The notes beneath the pieces are model-generated. The model worked only from the letters and a program-made list of their open reading frames with translations, made no database searches and was not told the origin of the DNA. A program made the translations under genes and the position numbers. A DNA stretch of 64,000 nt from Charina bottae (lineage: Eukaryota; Chordata; Lepidosauria; Squamata; Charinaidae). The stretch lies in contig JALMGJ010000002.1 of the NCBI GenBank assembly GCA_023362775.1, positions 107,253,981-107,317,980 of the forward strand. Direction: 5' to 3'. This document shows positions 21,387 through 31,914 of the stretch, one piece after another; the stretch's first letter is position 1, and every line of letters starts with the position of its first letter.

Positions 21387-22661
21387 TTTAAAAACCATTA
21401 TATTAGAAGATCCTTGTTAAGAATCTGGAATAAATATAAATTAATCTTATGTTACAAAAGACCTTTATGGATTTCTACACAAGAAGCATTCTACAGAACG
21501 CTTAAGAAATAAGGATAAATGGTTAACCTATAAAGATTTTTTAAAGAAAGAACAAGGACAATATATAATTAAATCAATAGAAAAATTGGTATCAGAGGGA
21601 TACAGCTTTCAATGGCTTTCATATATGCAGCTCGTAGAGAAATTTAAATTAGATAAGAAAGACTTTGAATTTGAACAAACCAAATCGGAATTTGAGTTAC
21701 AACTATGTGAGACAGATGATCATCTAATTGCAAAAATGTATAAATTATTGTTAAAAGGTGAAATGGTAGAGGAACAAGTTAAAGACTGTATGATTAAATG
21801 GGCTAAAAATATTGGCCATAATATTCAAATGCAACAATGGGAAGTTATGTGGACCAAAGGGCTAAAATTTACTTTGTGCTATAATTTAAAAGAAAACTTT
21901 TATAAGATGATGTACAGATGGTATATGACCCCACAAAAACTTTCTAAAATGTATGGAAATGTTTCCAACTTATGTTGGAAATGTAAAAAAAAAAGAGGGG
22001 TCTTTTTACCATATGTGGTGGACATGTGAGATTGCAAAGAAATTTTGGACTCAAATACATGCATTGATGCAAAATATATTACAAATTCGAGTTCCATTTA
22101 AACCGGAAATTTTTTTACTGGGAATAATTGATGGACAACCTGGGAAGCAATTTACAAGGATTATGCAATACATGATTACAGCAGCAAGACTTATTTTCGC
22201 ACAAAATTGGAAAAACCAGATATCGCCTACAATACAAGATTGGATGTTAAAATTGATGGATATGGCAGAGAATGATAAACTGACATGTTTATTAAAAGAA
22301 AATCCAAATAATTATTTTCTTAAAGAGTGGAAACCATTAACTATCTACAAGATGCGGGAGGGGCAAAGCTTATATGGGGATTTGAAGATTAAAAAATATA
22401 TATATTGATAGTAATAGACAAGAAATATTCTTTAATGTTTTATATAGACCTAGCATGTAATATAAAATTTTTAAAATACCATGACCAGATACAAATCGGA
22501 GGTTGACTAAATTCTGTTTCAACTTTATCTTTTTTCCTTTTTTCTTTTACTACACTTTTTTATCTTTTCTTTTTTCTTGATTTGTATTTCCATTTTCTTT
22601 TCTGTTTCAAACTTTTACCTATGTAAAATAAAACCTAATAAAATTTGTATAAAAAAAAAAA
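21387..22661 (+). mobile_element. L1 LINE 3' fragment nested in R4-d
   Basis: 5'-truncated L1 with an A tail at 22651-22661. The sequence ATGAAAGACCCCAAC occurs at 21372-21386 and again at 22662-22676, a perfect 15-bp TSD, so both insertion edges are exact. The 3' untranslated region (about 22409-22650) is T-rich with repeated CTTTT-type stretches. Confidence 0.95.
21480..22408 (+). pseudogene. L1 ORF2 C-terminal region
   Basis: Two overlapping frames encode the end of L1 ORF2. The first (to 22029) includes QQWEVMWTKGLKFTLCYNLK and MMYRWYMTPQKLSKMYGN, then the start of the Cys-rich motif, LCWKCKKK. The second resumes as GSFYHMWWTCEIAKKFW and continues to the stop near 22408. Together they give the CxxC...HxxxxC C-terminal zinc-binding motif of vertebrate L1, split by a frameshift at an A run near 21984-21995. 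The endonuclease and reverse transcriptase cores are absent. Confidence 0.85.
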
Positions 22662-22676
22662 ATGAAAGACCCCAAC

Positions 22677-23290
22677 AAGGGAACAACACCGTCCAACTAC
22701 CGGCCAATAATCGGCCTCCTCACAACATAGAAAGTCCTCTCAGGCATCATAGCTGCGAAGCTGCAGGACCATATGGGCCAGTACATGAGCACAGCTCAGA
22801 AGGGCATTGGGAAGAACACCAGAGGCTCCAAACACCAGTTGTTCATAGACAGAGCAGTCGCCCGAGACTCAAGGTCTAGACAGACCAATCTGAGCACAGC
22901 CTGGATTGACTACAGGAAAGCCGACGACTCAATGCCACACATAGATCTGTAAATGCCTGGCACTATACAAAGTCAACAGGACACTAAGGACTTTCCTCAA
23001 TAACTCAATGGGACTGTGGAAGACAACACTGGAAGTCAACTCAAGACAGCTCGCACAAGTGGCCATCAAGTGTGGCATATACTGTAACAAGGTGATGCAC
23101 TGTCCCCACTGCTGTTCTGCATGGGCTTGAACCCCCTCAGCCAGATTATCACAAGAACTGGATACGGATACAAGTTCAAGAGTGGAACTACCATCAGCCA
23201 CCCCCTCTACATGGATGACATCAAGCTGTATGCTAAGAATGAATGAGACATCGACTCACTGATCCACCTGACACGGATCTACAGATCAGA
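22677..23290 (+). pseudogene. R4/Dong LINE reverse transcriptase (copy R4-d, part 2)
   Basis: Continues R4-d directly after the L1 TSD. Broken frames give TTPSNYRPIIGLLTT (reverse transcriptase motif 2), a region equivalent to DYRKADDSMPH, FLNNSMGLWKTTLEV, and the catalytic box LYMDDIKLYAKNE (about 23209-23247, YMDD). Stops and small deletions interrupt it. At about 23290 the sequence jumps to the 3' end, losing the thumb, zinc knuckle and endonuclease. Confidence 0.8.
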
Positions 23291-23430
23291 GCTCTCTGTC
23301 CGGAAAAGGTTAATGCTAGGAACAGCTAAGATACTGTGCAAAACCCTCAAACTCCCAGGCCTCTGGTAGAGGACCCAAGGTTGAAGAAGAAACATACAAC
23401 CCATAGGGGTGAGAAGGGAATTTTTTTTCT
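23289..23430 (+). pseudogene. R4/Dong LINE 3' end (copy R4-d, part 3)
   Basis: AGAGCTCTCTGTCCGG to GGGGTGAGAAGGGAA matches the ends of R4-a, R4-b and R4-c. The junction with part 2 at about 23289 is an internal deletion relative to R4-b. Confidence 0.8.
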
Positions 23431-23829
23431 AAAATAAATGTATAAAATATTTATTATGTATTATTTAAATTTGTATCACCACCCATCTCTCCCAACTGGG
23501 AACCCTGGGCGGTTCACAATATACTCTGTATGTGCATTTAAAGTTACAAGGTTTTATCTAATCAGAAATAATTCTCCTTTATAACTCAAACTCAAGATGT
23601 ATGAATAAACTGCACCATCTTCTTGATTCCTTGTAGAGTTAATGCACACTGCAGGGAATCATGAATAAACAAGAAGGATTATCTATGCTCATGATGCATC
23701 ATTGGTACAAGGTTATATTCTTGACATTACTGGAAGGCAAATCTGGTCAAATCCTGACTGCCCAATATGTACACCCATGCAAACTAGGTGGAAAAGGTAT
23801 CATTGTGCTTTTCACTTTATAGACTTCCA
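23431..23829. repeat. Duplicated block, uninterrupted copy
   Basis: Matches 6036-6399 plus 7983-8030 without the gag-pro insert. GTACACCCATGCAAACTAGG at about 23770-23788 is the empty target site. It includes an inverted L2-type tail at about 23475-23520. The open frame at 23702-23887 crosses the end of the block and has no recognisable domain. Confidence 0.85.
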
Positions 23830-23997
23830 TAATGTTTATATAGCCCCACTTGCAATGAACTTGTGGGGAAGGAGAGAGGAATACTGATTTCTTGTCAGAT
23901 CAGTGTGCTTAAGTTCCTAGAAAAGTTTCACTAACAGCCATTCATACATATCATTAATTGTTCAAAGTGCTTTCATTGTATTAACAAAATATATTTA

Positions 23998-24185
23998 GCT
24001 TTGCCTTCAGGTCACACTTGACTCCTGGAGATAATTGGGTAAGTCCACACAATGCTCTAGACAGCATTTTTGGAAACGGTTTGCAATTGGCATCTTCCTT
24101 GAGCTGAGAGGAAGTGACTGGCCCAAGGTGACCCAGCTGGCTTTCCTTCTCCAATCCATTTCCTTAACCACTAAACCAAATTGGA
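23998..24185 (-). mobile_element. tRNA-derived SINE (family B), old
   Basis: The minus strand reads GGTTTAGTGGTTAAGG (A-box region), then CAGCTGGGTCACCTTGGGCC, then a region aligning with the tail of the SINE at 27437. Strongly diverged. Confidence 0.7.
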
Positions 24186-24189
24186 TCTC

Positions 24190-25600
24190 ATTAACAATAT
24201 AACCATTGTTAGTTAGTTGGTGTGTGGATCACCACATGTAATTTCCATTGTTTTGGCTGATGTTAGATTGTGATAAAATTTGAATTATTTAATTTTGTTT
24301 TTACCAAGCTTATGCAACTGTAATACTGAGTCTGTTATAGAAATTAGCACTATAGGTGCACTGAGGAATGGATATCATTTTTTTCATAAGCTGCAAAGTA
24401 TTGCTGTTTTAGTGGTGGTAAGCCACGAACATTTTCTATGGAAAAGCAATTTCTAGAAATATCTGGGTTAGATTTTATAAAGCTATTATGGCACACACTA
24501 AGTCTGAAAAAGATGTAAGTCACCTTGTAAACGAATTAATCTAATTGACAACAAAGTATATCATTGTTTCTCCAAGCACAATCACATTGCAATGGTCAAA
24601 GTAATGCTGTTTCTTATATACTAATTCATAACTTCTAACATTGTGTTTTTATTACAGTTAATAATGAATAGTCTTGGGAATATATGCCAAGACTCAACGT
24701 GAATTATATTTCTGGAGTCAGGAAGATGCAAAGGCTGTTTGTAGTGCTCTCAAAGAAAATAAAACACTTATGCTGCAATTCTTCAAAAGTGTTCATTTCA
24801 TTTAAATACAGCAAATCAACATTTTTCAATGTGTATGGTCATCAGATTTAATGTTTGTGCCATAGAATAGAATCCATATAAGTTTCACCCCATGCTTACT
24901 CTGTGATATAGAAGCAACTGCATTTACTGATACCTGAGTGCCGCACTATATTATCATTCACTTATTGCCCAAATGTCTCTGAGCTTTCAGAATAAACAGC
25001 GGGGGTGCTATTTATTTATTTATTGAAAGTGCTCAACAACTTTCACACATGTACATTCTTCCCTTCTCAATTCAGAGGTGCAGTCAATCTGTTCTTATCT
25101 GTCCACTGGGCTTTGATCTGCCCAGTTTCATTTAATCACTTTGACAATTAAAAACACAATTATACTTAAAACAACTGCGATAGGCTCTGCTGTCACTACT
25201 TTTATCTGTAAAATCCTAGAACCTATTCAGTGTTTTGCTTTTCAACCACTGACAGATCTTATAAGTTGTCTTAGGGCCCTTTCTGGGCTGAAAGGGGGTT
25301 CACCTGTTATCCTTGAGTTTTGTATTTCAAAATTGCACTGGAATACAATTGTTTCACATGTATATTTCATCTTAATGAACAATATAACTGGGCAGTATAT
25401 TGTAATCAGGGTTTAATTTGTTGCTTAGAAATGGAAGTCTAGTAATTTTTAGAACTAATATAGCTGTGTTGTAAAAAAGTAGAACAAATTTATCATTTTT
25501 CTTTTTTTCCTTTTGATACAGTTAATCAGTTATATCAGTTTGTTTCATTTAGAAGTTTAAAATGTATAGATGTTTAGTTTTGTTTAAACTGTATTGATAG
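24190..25600. other. No recognisable feature
   Basis: AT-rich sequence. The open frame at 25141-25416 shows no domain that I recognise. Confidence 0.5.
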
Positions 25601-25847
25601 TTGTTTTTATTCCTCTCTTTTAATTTAAGAGTATATGTATATGATGTATATGTATATGTATATGTATATTTGCTGAATGGACGGTGAGGACAGACCCGGA
25701 AGTGACATCAACAGGACGGCAGCAGCCGGCTCAAGGCATCCTGGGAATTGTAGTCCAGAGCCTTAGAAGAGCCGGTTCCCTTACCCCCTCTCCTGCTGCG
25801 CGGGTTAAATTACACTCTATAGTTGGTGACATTGTATAATGGTAAAA

Positions 25848-25866
25848 ATGTATGTATGTATGTATG

Positions 25867-25897
<31 letters not shown>

Positions 25898-25974
25898 GCC
25901 GCCTAGAGTCCTCCGTTAGGGAGGGGATAGGCGGGGTATAAATAGCACTATAAATAAATAAATAAAAATATGTA

Positions 25975-26017
<43 letters not shown>

Positions 26018-26040
26018 GTATATATTCATTCATTCATTCT
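25848..26040 (+). repeat. L2-type tail between two microsatellites
   Basis: An (ATGT)n tract to about 25896 is followed by an L2/CR1-type 3' end (AGCCGCCTAGAGTCCTCCG, then GGCGGGGTATAAATAG and AAATAAATAAATAAA to about 25968), then a (GTATGT)n tract. The segment just upstream (25680-25800) contains CATCCTGGGAATTGTAGTCC, a phrase found in dispersed repeats, but I cannot assign it. Confidence 0.75.
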
Positions 26041-26749
26041 ACATATATGCAGATACTCCAGCCTTGACAATGATCTCCTGGTGATGAAATTACATTATTG
26101 CTGCCTGCAAACCTTCCACATCAACACAGGGAAGTTTGGGACTTGAAGGGAAAGGACAAAGCATGCATCTGTCTTAATTTCATTTTATAAATGCCTGTAG
26201 AGAGATCATATTATCAAAAGGTGGGTAAAGATGACCATGGTTAAAATGCTATATGAAAGTTGCTTTTCCATATTTTTGTTTTTACCTTTCTGCCAGATGT
26301 CACAAATTCATTTCCATTCATGTGTCACATAGAAAATTTGATGCTGTGCTCTAAATATATCCCACTTGCAACCCTGAAACTGATATAAAACTGAAGAAAA
26401 ATGGTTTCATTAATTCACAATCCACTGGCTTTTTATTACTTTTTTTAAAAAAAATGCATTTAAACAAGATTGCTGCTTTTGCTATCTTCAATTGTTTTCA
26501 GCTATTATAGTTCTGAAGTTTATTAGACTATATGGAAGTATTGTAAATTATCCTAGCTGTCATTTGACCCTGCTCTCTGGCTATCAAAGAATGTACAGAT
26601 TATCCAGGTAGAAACCTAACATTTCCACTTGGATAATTTCAGGAAACAAACTGCTTCTACTAAAGCTAAGCTTGCATTAATGGGATTTGGAAGGCTCTTT
26701 TTCTCCATCATCCTGAAATTGAGCATGTGAGCTTTTCTGGGAAGATGGG

Positions 26750-26750
<1 letters not shown>

Positions 26751-26800
<50 letters not shown>
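26751..26800. repeat. ATT microsatellite
   Basis: (ATT)n array at the 3' side of R4-e. Confidence 0.95.
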
Positions 26801-26802
<2 letters not shown>

Positions 26803-27191
26803 CACAACAATGTGAAATCACAGCTGCCAGTTCTTTAGCGGGTGTTGGCCTTCATTCTCATCAAGTACTTCCTAAGAACCTAGGATATCATAATGTATCG
26901 GCGTAGTAGATCCAAGCAGTGTGGCCTTTTGTAATTGACAGATGAACATTTTGTCAATGTGCAGATTTTCTATGTGCCGTCGAAGTAAGGAAGGAAGGAA
27001 GGAAGGAAGGAAGGAAGGAAGGAAGGAAGGAAGGAAGGAAGGAAGGAAGGAAGGAAGGAAGGGCCGATAACCACTGGGACCAGCACGGCTGGTTTATGCC
27101 ACAATCTTTCAAGTTCAATTTTCAGATCTTGATACTTTGTGATCTTCTCCAATTCTTGTCTTCTATTCTACTATCTCCTGGTATTGCCACA

Positions 27192-27192
<1 letters not shown>
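26801..27192 (-). pseudogene. Divergent R4/Dong LINE 3' end within TAA repeats (copy R4-e)
   Basis: The minus-strand frame 27152-26970 begins EKITKYQDLKIELERLW and then VLVPVVIGPS. This aligns with EKLKKYQGLKEELERMW and VVPVVVGA of the other R4 copies, so it is the post-endonuclease region of a related but distinct R4 subfamily. A (GGAA)n array at about 26987-27063 has expanded inside it. The element is flanked by (ATT)n arrays on both sides (26751-26800 and 27192-27243). Dong of silkworm is known to insert into TAA repeats, so the arrays look like a split target. Confidence 0.7.
26987..27063. repeat. GGAA microsatellite
   Basis: (GGAA)n array interrupting R4-e. Confidence 0.95.

Positions 27193-27243
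<51 letters not shown>
27192..27243. repeat. ATT microsatellite
   Basis: (ATT)n array at the 5' side of R4-e. Confidence 0.95.
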
Positions 27244-27436
27244 GAATATTACTGCAACATGTACTCAAAAACTGAATAAGATACTTATGATTTCTAAATA
27301 ACAATGAATCTTATAGCACTTTAAAGATTAGCTGATTGATTCAGCCAAAAGCTTTTCATGGGTTGTAATGGGAGGTAAGCTAAAATAAATTTTAAGATAT
27401 CCAAGATCCTTTTGCTGTACACATCACCAGTTTGAG

Positions 27437-27663
27437 AGCCTGTTTCGTGTAGTAGTTAAGGCATCAGACTAGAAACCAGGAGACTGTGGGTTCTAGTCCT
27501 GCCTTGGGCATGAAGCCAGCTGGGTGACCTTGGGCCAGTCCCTCTCTCAGCCCAAGGAAGCAGGGAATGGCAAACCACTTCTGAAAAACCTTGCCAAGAA
27601 AACTGCAGGGATTTGTCCAGGCAGTCTCCAAGAATCGGACACAATTGAACGGATTAAAAAAAA
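27437..27663 (+). mobile_element. tRNA-derived SINE (family B)
   Basis: Head with GTAGTAGTTAAGGCATCAG (A box region) and GGTTCTAGTCC (B box), then CAGCTGGGTGACCTTGGGCC. The body is unlike that of the Sauria-type copies: GGCAAACCACTTCTGAAAAA, then AGAATCGGACACAATTGAAC, ending in an A run. Near full length. Confidence 0.8.
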
Positions 27664-27884
27664 ATCACTAGTTATTACTCTTGCAATTATTCTGAGTGGA
27701 TCTTGATTTAAAGCCCAAGCATAGCTCTTCTAGCAATAATCCTCACCAAGCCAGCAGTCCGCAGAGTGAGGATTTAGATACAGAAGTTGCTACCAAAATT
27801 TCCTGGTTTACAATAATTATTCCTATTCCACATGTCACTCTTTCCGGTTGGATATCCCCTGATGTGGTTAACGATTTCCAGAAT

Positions 27885-27955
27885 TATCACATGGACAAGA
27901 ATTCTGGGGGACTACAGTCCCACACGTTTAGAGGACCTCAAGTTGGGGAAGGTTG
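27885..27955. mobile_element. Possible hAT-like MITE end
   Basis: AATTCTGGGGGACTACAGTC then TTGGGGAAGG resembles the terminal part of a common non-coding DNA transposon in lizards and snakes. No second terminus or TSD was found. Confidence 0.3.
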
Positions 27956-27959
27956 TACA

Positions 27960-29210
27960 AAAGAGATCATAGCCCAGCTCATGTTAACAGCCATTCTACG
28001 CCCTCTTCTTTAACTGAAACAGCATAAATAATCCAGCCAAAACAAAAGACAAATGGGAATTAGTAATATAGAATCTTTCTAGTATACTTCGAAATTATAT
28101 TATCTATGCTGCACATCAATTAGTTTCCAAACAATGGCAGGTTTGTGGGAACAGAAAGCTGGAAAGCCAAGCAGTCTGCATTTTGTTCTGTAGGCTTTTG
28201 ATGAACTCACACAGCAACGTTCTTGTTTAATTGCAAATTAAATGTTCAAAAGATCATGTTGCCATGCATCTCTTGGGAATAACTTTTGATGTTCTGATGT
28301 ACATATAGGGAGAAAAAAATCACAGGAGGAGAATATATATTTAATTATTAATTATTTTAAAGGTAGGGGAAGAACAAGATTGAAAAAGTGTTACTAGAGT
28401 ACATAAAGAGACTTTGCTCAGAGGGTAGCAGGACAGAGATAAGGCAATAACTAGAAATGTGCTGACTACTGAGCTAGAATATTTTGAGGCTTACATATCT
28501 TCAATAAGGCTAAGCCAGCTCAAAAGATTCCACTGCTGCTCTAACACACAGTCCTTTGATGTTCCCTCATCTTTACATCATAGAAGGAGCTCAAAGGGTT
28601 AATTAAAATTTAATGATATTGGCAGCACTTTGAAAAAGTTATGAACTTGTGTGAGATCAATCATTTTCTTGGACTGCCTGACTTCAAAGCAGACATTATG
28701 CAAAAGGGAGGAAAAAAATCTTCCATTCTGTACTGAATTCATAAGCATGGATTTTCTCATTAGTGGTCTAGGCACAGAGGAGATTCCAAGCACAAACTAG
28801 GAAAAGGAAGCCATGTGCCAGAAAGTGTTAAACCTGAATTTTAAGCTTTTGATGCCAATCACATCATCACTGAAGCTATGTATCACTGCCTAAAAATTTA
28901 AAGTTTAAATCATAATAACAATCAAATAGACCAGAAATAACATACCTGGAATTCTGAACTGAATGATTAAATTTGCTGTCAATAAAATGTAAACACATAA
29001 AACAGATATCTTTCTTTCTTTTTCTTTCATTTTTTTCTTCTAACAATTTAGATTTTAAACAAAACAGAACACTTTTTTTCTTCCATTGGTTACATTTTGC
29101 CTTGATGTCTCAAATTGGAAGATAGTTCAAATTCACCATTAATTTAATTATCAGCCCATAAGTCTTTGTATCTCTCTTGTGACTTACATATAATGAAAGT
29201 TACATTAGTC
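27960..29210. other. No recognisable feature
   Basis: AT-rich sequence. The minus frame at 28599-28793 has no known domain. Confidence 0.5.
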
Positions 29211-29214
29211 ACAG

Positions 29215-29290
29215 GAAGTGACTAGATGACCTTGTCTCATGTTGAAAAAGCTAAGCAGGGTTAGACTTATTTAGTATTTAGACCATTGGG
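29215..29290 (+). mobile_element. 5S rRNA-derived SINE, first part
   Basis: AAAAGCTAAGCAGGGTTAGA followed by TTTAGTATTTAGACCATTGG corresponds to the internal promoter region of 5S rRNA (AGCTAAGCAGGGTCGGGCC, TTAGTACTTGGATGGGAGA). The copy is too diverged and too short to be a 5S gene. It breaks off at about 29290 and appears to resume at 29625. Confidence 0.7.
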
Positions 29291-29620
29291 AGATCCCAGG
29301 TGTGACGATCCTGAGCTAGCTATCAGCACTCCTCACACGAAACATGTTGGAATTGAAAGGAATGTTTATTGCAGTTAGTGATCCATAACACTTTAAAGAT
29401 TCAAGTGACTACAGTTCTACAAGTTACAATTTAAATACATGTCTCCCCCACTATTCCAACAAGTCTGTCCAAGCCGCTGCCTCCTTTCATCTCGCGCCTC
29501 TTTTGTTCTGAGTACCCTGTCCGGTGTGCATGGTGCTGAATCCACATCAGCTGTCTCTTTCCTGCACGTCCGCCTGCACTCCCTGTCTGGCGTCATGTCA
29601 CAAATGGCTCTGTGGCATGG
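29291..29620 (-). mobile_element. LTR-like insert within the 5S SINE
   Basis: The insert separates the two halves of the SINE. It begins TGTGACG at about 29291, and a matching inverted GTCACA lies at about 29596-29601. The minus strand carries AATAAAC near 29365, a possible polyadenylation signal near its 3' end. I could not find a clean target duplication and the right edge is uncertain, so the LTR identity is tentative. Confidence 0.4.
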
Positions 29621-29624
29621 CCAT

Positions 29625-29755
29625 TTATGAGACCAGGGTTGTGAATCACATTGGGAAGGAAGGAAGGAAGGAAGGAAGGAAGGAAGGAAGGAAGGAAGGA
29701 AGGAAGGAAGGAAGGAAGGAAGGAAGGAAGGAAGGGCAAACTACTTCTGTGATGT
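29625..29755 (+). mobile_element. 5S rRNA-derived SINE, second part, with GGAA array
   Basis: ACCAGGGTTGTGAATCACATTG then GGGCAAACTACTTCTGTGATG aligns with the body of squamate 5S-derived SINEs. A (GGAA)n array (about 29655-29735) has expanded in the middle. Confidence 0.55.
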
Positions 29756-29947
29756 CAGGAAAAGTAATATGGATATGTCCATGAAATATGGTCTATCCAA
29801 TTTATTTCCAGATATGTAATGTACAGAATTTCAGCTTAATATTTGGTGCTATTCATTTATAGCATATGGCTTAGAGTCCCAGTGCTGTTGTGAATTTTGG
29901 ATATCCTAAGTTCTCAGGATAATATTAGGGAGAAGGAGCTATTAATC

Positions 29948-29990
29948 GAGGAGGAGGAGGAGGAGGAGGAGGAGGAGGAGGAGGAGGAGG
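29948..29990. repeat. GGA microsatellite
   Basis: (GGA)n array. It makes a poly-Glu frame that is not a gene. Confidence 0.95.
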
Positions 29991-30374
29991 CTATGCCACT
30001 TCATTCTTTCCAGAGCAGGACCTACAGACCTCTTTCCTCATTACAGATACAAAAAAGTGGGGATCACTTTATTATTATTTTTTCTCTGAGCTGATCTGTA
30101 TTGCATATGTGTTTGCTTAATTATATTTTAACTTACTTTGTCAAACAGGAACACTGAAATGTAAAGCAATTTTTCACTATAAAACTTAATCTAAATAAAA
30201 AGAGATAATATATGTCTCTCCTTCCATTTCCTATTATTCTAGTAAGCTAATATTTCCAAACCAGAGTTGGCAAATTCTGAAAATTCTGAATATAGTGCAC
30301 TAGTAAATTCTAGAGACCCCTCCAGGCTTGCCAAGTTACTTTTCCCTTCAACCATAGTCATAACAGAGAATGTT

Positions 30375-30960
30375 GAGAATTATCCAGCAATATCTGAGTT
30401 GAGATAAAACCTTTAAATATCTAGGAATTAATATATCAATTAATTTTAAAAAGCTATTCAATAACATTGAAGGAAAGAGAAGAAGAGGATGACCAACAGC
30501 AAAACTGATAAACTCAGTTACAGTAGCAGTGGCATACTGTTGGAAGATCTGAAAGACTAGATCGTCATGGAGAAAATCTATCTATGGGGTCGCTAAGACT
30601 TGGCACTGACTTGATGGCACATATCAATAAATCAATTCAATAACAATTGTGGGAAAAATCAGCAAGATATGAAAATATAGAACAAGAGTTATATAAGTAT
30701 CTTTGGCTGTATAGCATTAATTCAGATGATGTTACCCCAAAATTTATGTATCTATTCAAATTATTCCAAGATATCCCTGATAAAATTCTTATAAATTCAC
30801 AGAAATAAATGTATTACTTTAAATCAACATACAATTAAATTAAAAAAAATGTTACATTTACCTTGAAATAAGGGAAAGTGGAACACACCTTGCTTAAAAA
30901 TATATTACCAAGTAGATAAGGTAGCACATATTATTCTTTCCATAATGGAACATTCAATAA
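30375..30960 (+). pseudogene. L1 ORF2 fragment, degenerate, split by BovB
   Basis: FKYLGINISINFKKLFN (about 30410-30463) and, after the insert, the remains of PKFMYLFKLFQDIPDKILIN (about 30743-30797) and KWNTPCLKIYYQ-like residues (about 30880-30915) follow the order of the L1 ORF2 region after the reverse transcriptase. Frames are broken by many stops. The BovB piece at 30467-30634 interrupts it. Confidence 0.65.
30467..30634 (+). mobile_element. BovB LINE 3' end
   Basis: AGAAGAGGATGACCAACAGC, then ACTCAGTTACAGTAGCAGTG, then TGGAGAAAATCTATCTATG and GACTTGATGGCACATA form the 3' end of the RTE-type LINE BovB, frequent in squamates. It is flanked by ATTCAATAACA at 30456-30466 and 30635-30645, an 11-bp perfect TSD, so the edges are exact. 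Confidence 0.85.
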
Positions 30961-31480
30961 AATGCCCTCACCTCCTTCACCTGCCCCTAAATTCTCTAGT
31001 TAGCTTTCACTTAGGTGAGTCAAAGAGGCAGGGGAACACCTCTCTGTTCTTTCAATCCACAGAGGAGCCTCCTTTCCATCTTCTTGACCAACATTTTTTT
31101 TCTCCAGTTGTTCTTCTGTCTCCTTGACCAATCGACAACTCCATACCATGCACCCTGGGTGAAACCCATTTTCACTTATCTATCTTCATGAAGCTTCTTA
31201 CACAGCTGGCCTATTCAATATAGGCTGCCAATTTCTAGCCACACACTATAACTCTTGGGTGCTTTTTGCTTCACCCAATAGCATCTCTTTCTCTTCTTTA
31301 TTTTTTATGAATTATAGTTCTCAGTCTTCCATCTTATTTTTCCTTATGTCCCACATGGCACAGCAACTCTTTTTCCTTTGTGTTACCATTTCCACTTCCC
31401 CTCATTGAATACTCCTCCACATCAGCTGATCCAACAGCCCCTCCTTGGGTCCCTCCCCTATCCAACAGCCCCTCCTTGGG
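30961..31480. other. No recognisable feature
   Basis: Pyrimidine-rich sequence. A 29-bp unit (CCAACAGCCCCTCCTTGGGT...) is tandemly duplicated at about 31424-31487. Confidence 0.5.
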
Positions 31481-31483
31481 TCC

Positions 31484-31515
31484 CTCCTTGTGGGGGAGAT
31501 GGGTGGGATATAAAT

Positions 31516-31566
<51 letters not shown>
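31484..31566 (+). repeat. L2-type tail plus AAT microsatellite
   Basis: CCTTGTGGGGGAGATGGGTGG then GATATAAATG is an L2-type 3' end, extended by an (AAT)n array at 31519-31566. Confidence 0.75.
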
Positions 31567-31914
31567 GCAGCCCCTGCAGCTCTTACAGGTCATCTTGACA
31601 TGGGCACAGCACTCATGGCTTCTCAAATTCTCAAAGCTCCACCCCCTGAGCTTGCTCAGCTCTTCATGTTGAGGTATCAATCCCTGCTTCCTAAGAAAGG
31701 CACATTTTCCATCAATACTGGTCATCCTCTCACCTCTTGCATGGATTTCACATTGTAAGGCTTCCAGAATTTCTATTTTTTAAAATTTATTTTTTTAGTT
31801 GTCAGATTTTCAGCAAATTATTTCCTCATTTTAATTCCCTATACCATTTCTCCCTCTCATTCTCCTTTTTCCACTGCTAGGATTCTGTCATTTTCCTGGC
31901 TTCCCTTTTATCTA

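Noticed and set aside
27437..27510. Functional tRNA gene
   Set aside because: tRNA-like boxes belong to a SINE head continued by a repeat body; same for 44368, 46647 and 63803.
29215..29290. 5S rRNA gene
   Set aside because: Only the internal promoter region is similar, strongly diverged and not followed by the 5S 3' end or a T-run terminator; fits a 5S-derived SINE.
31378..31758. Frames with poly-Ile, poly-Asn or poly-Tyr
   Set aside because: Run through the AAT array; flanks show no coding signature.
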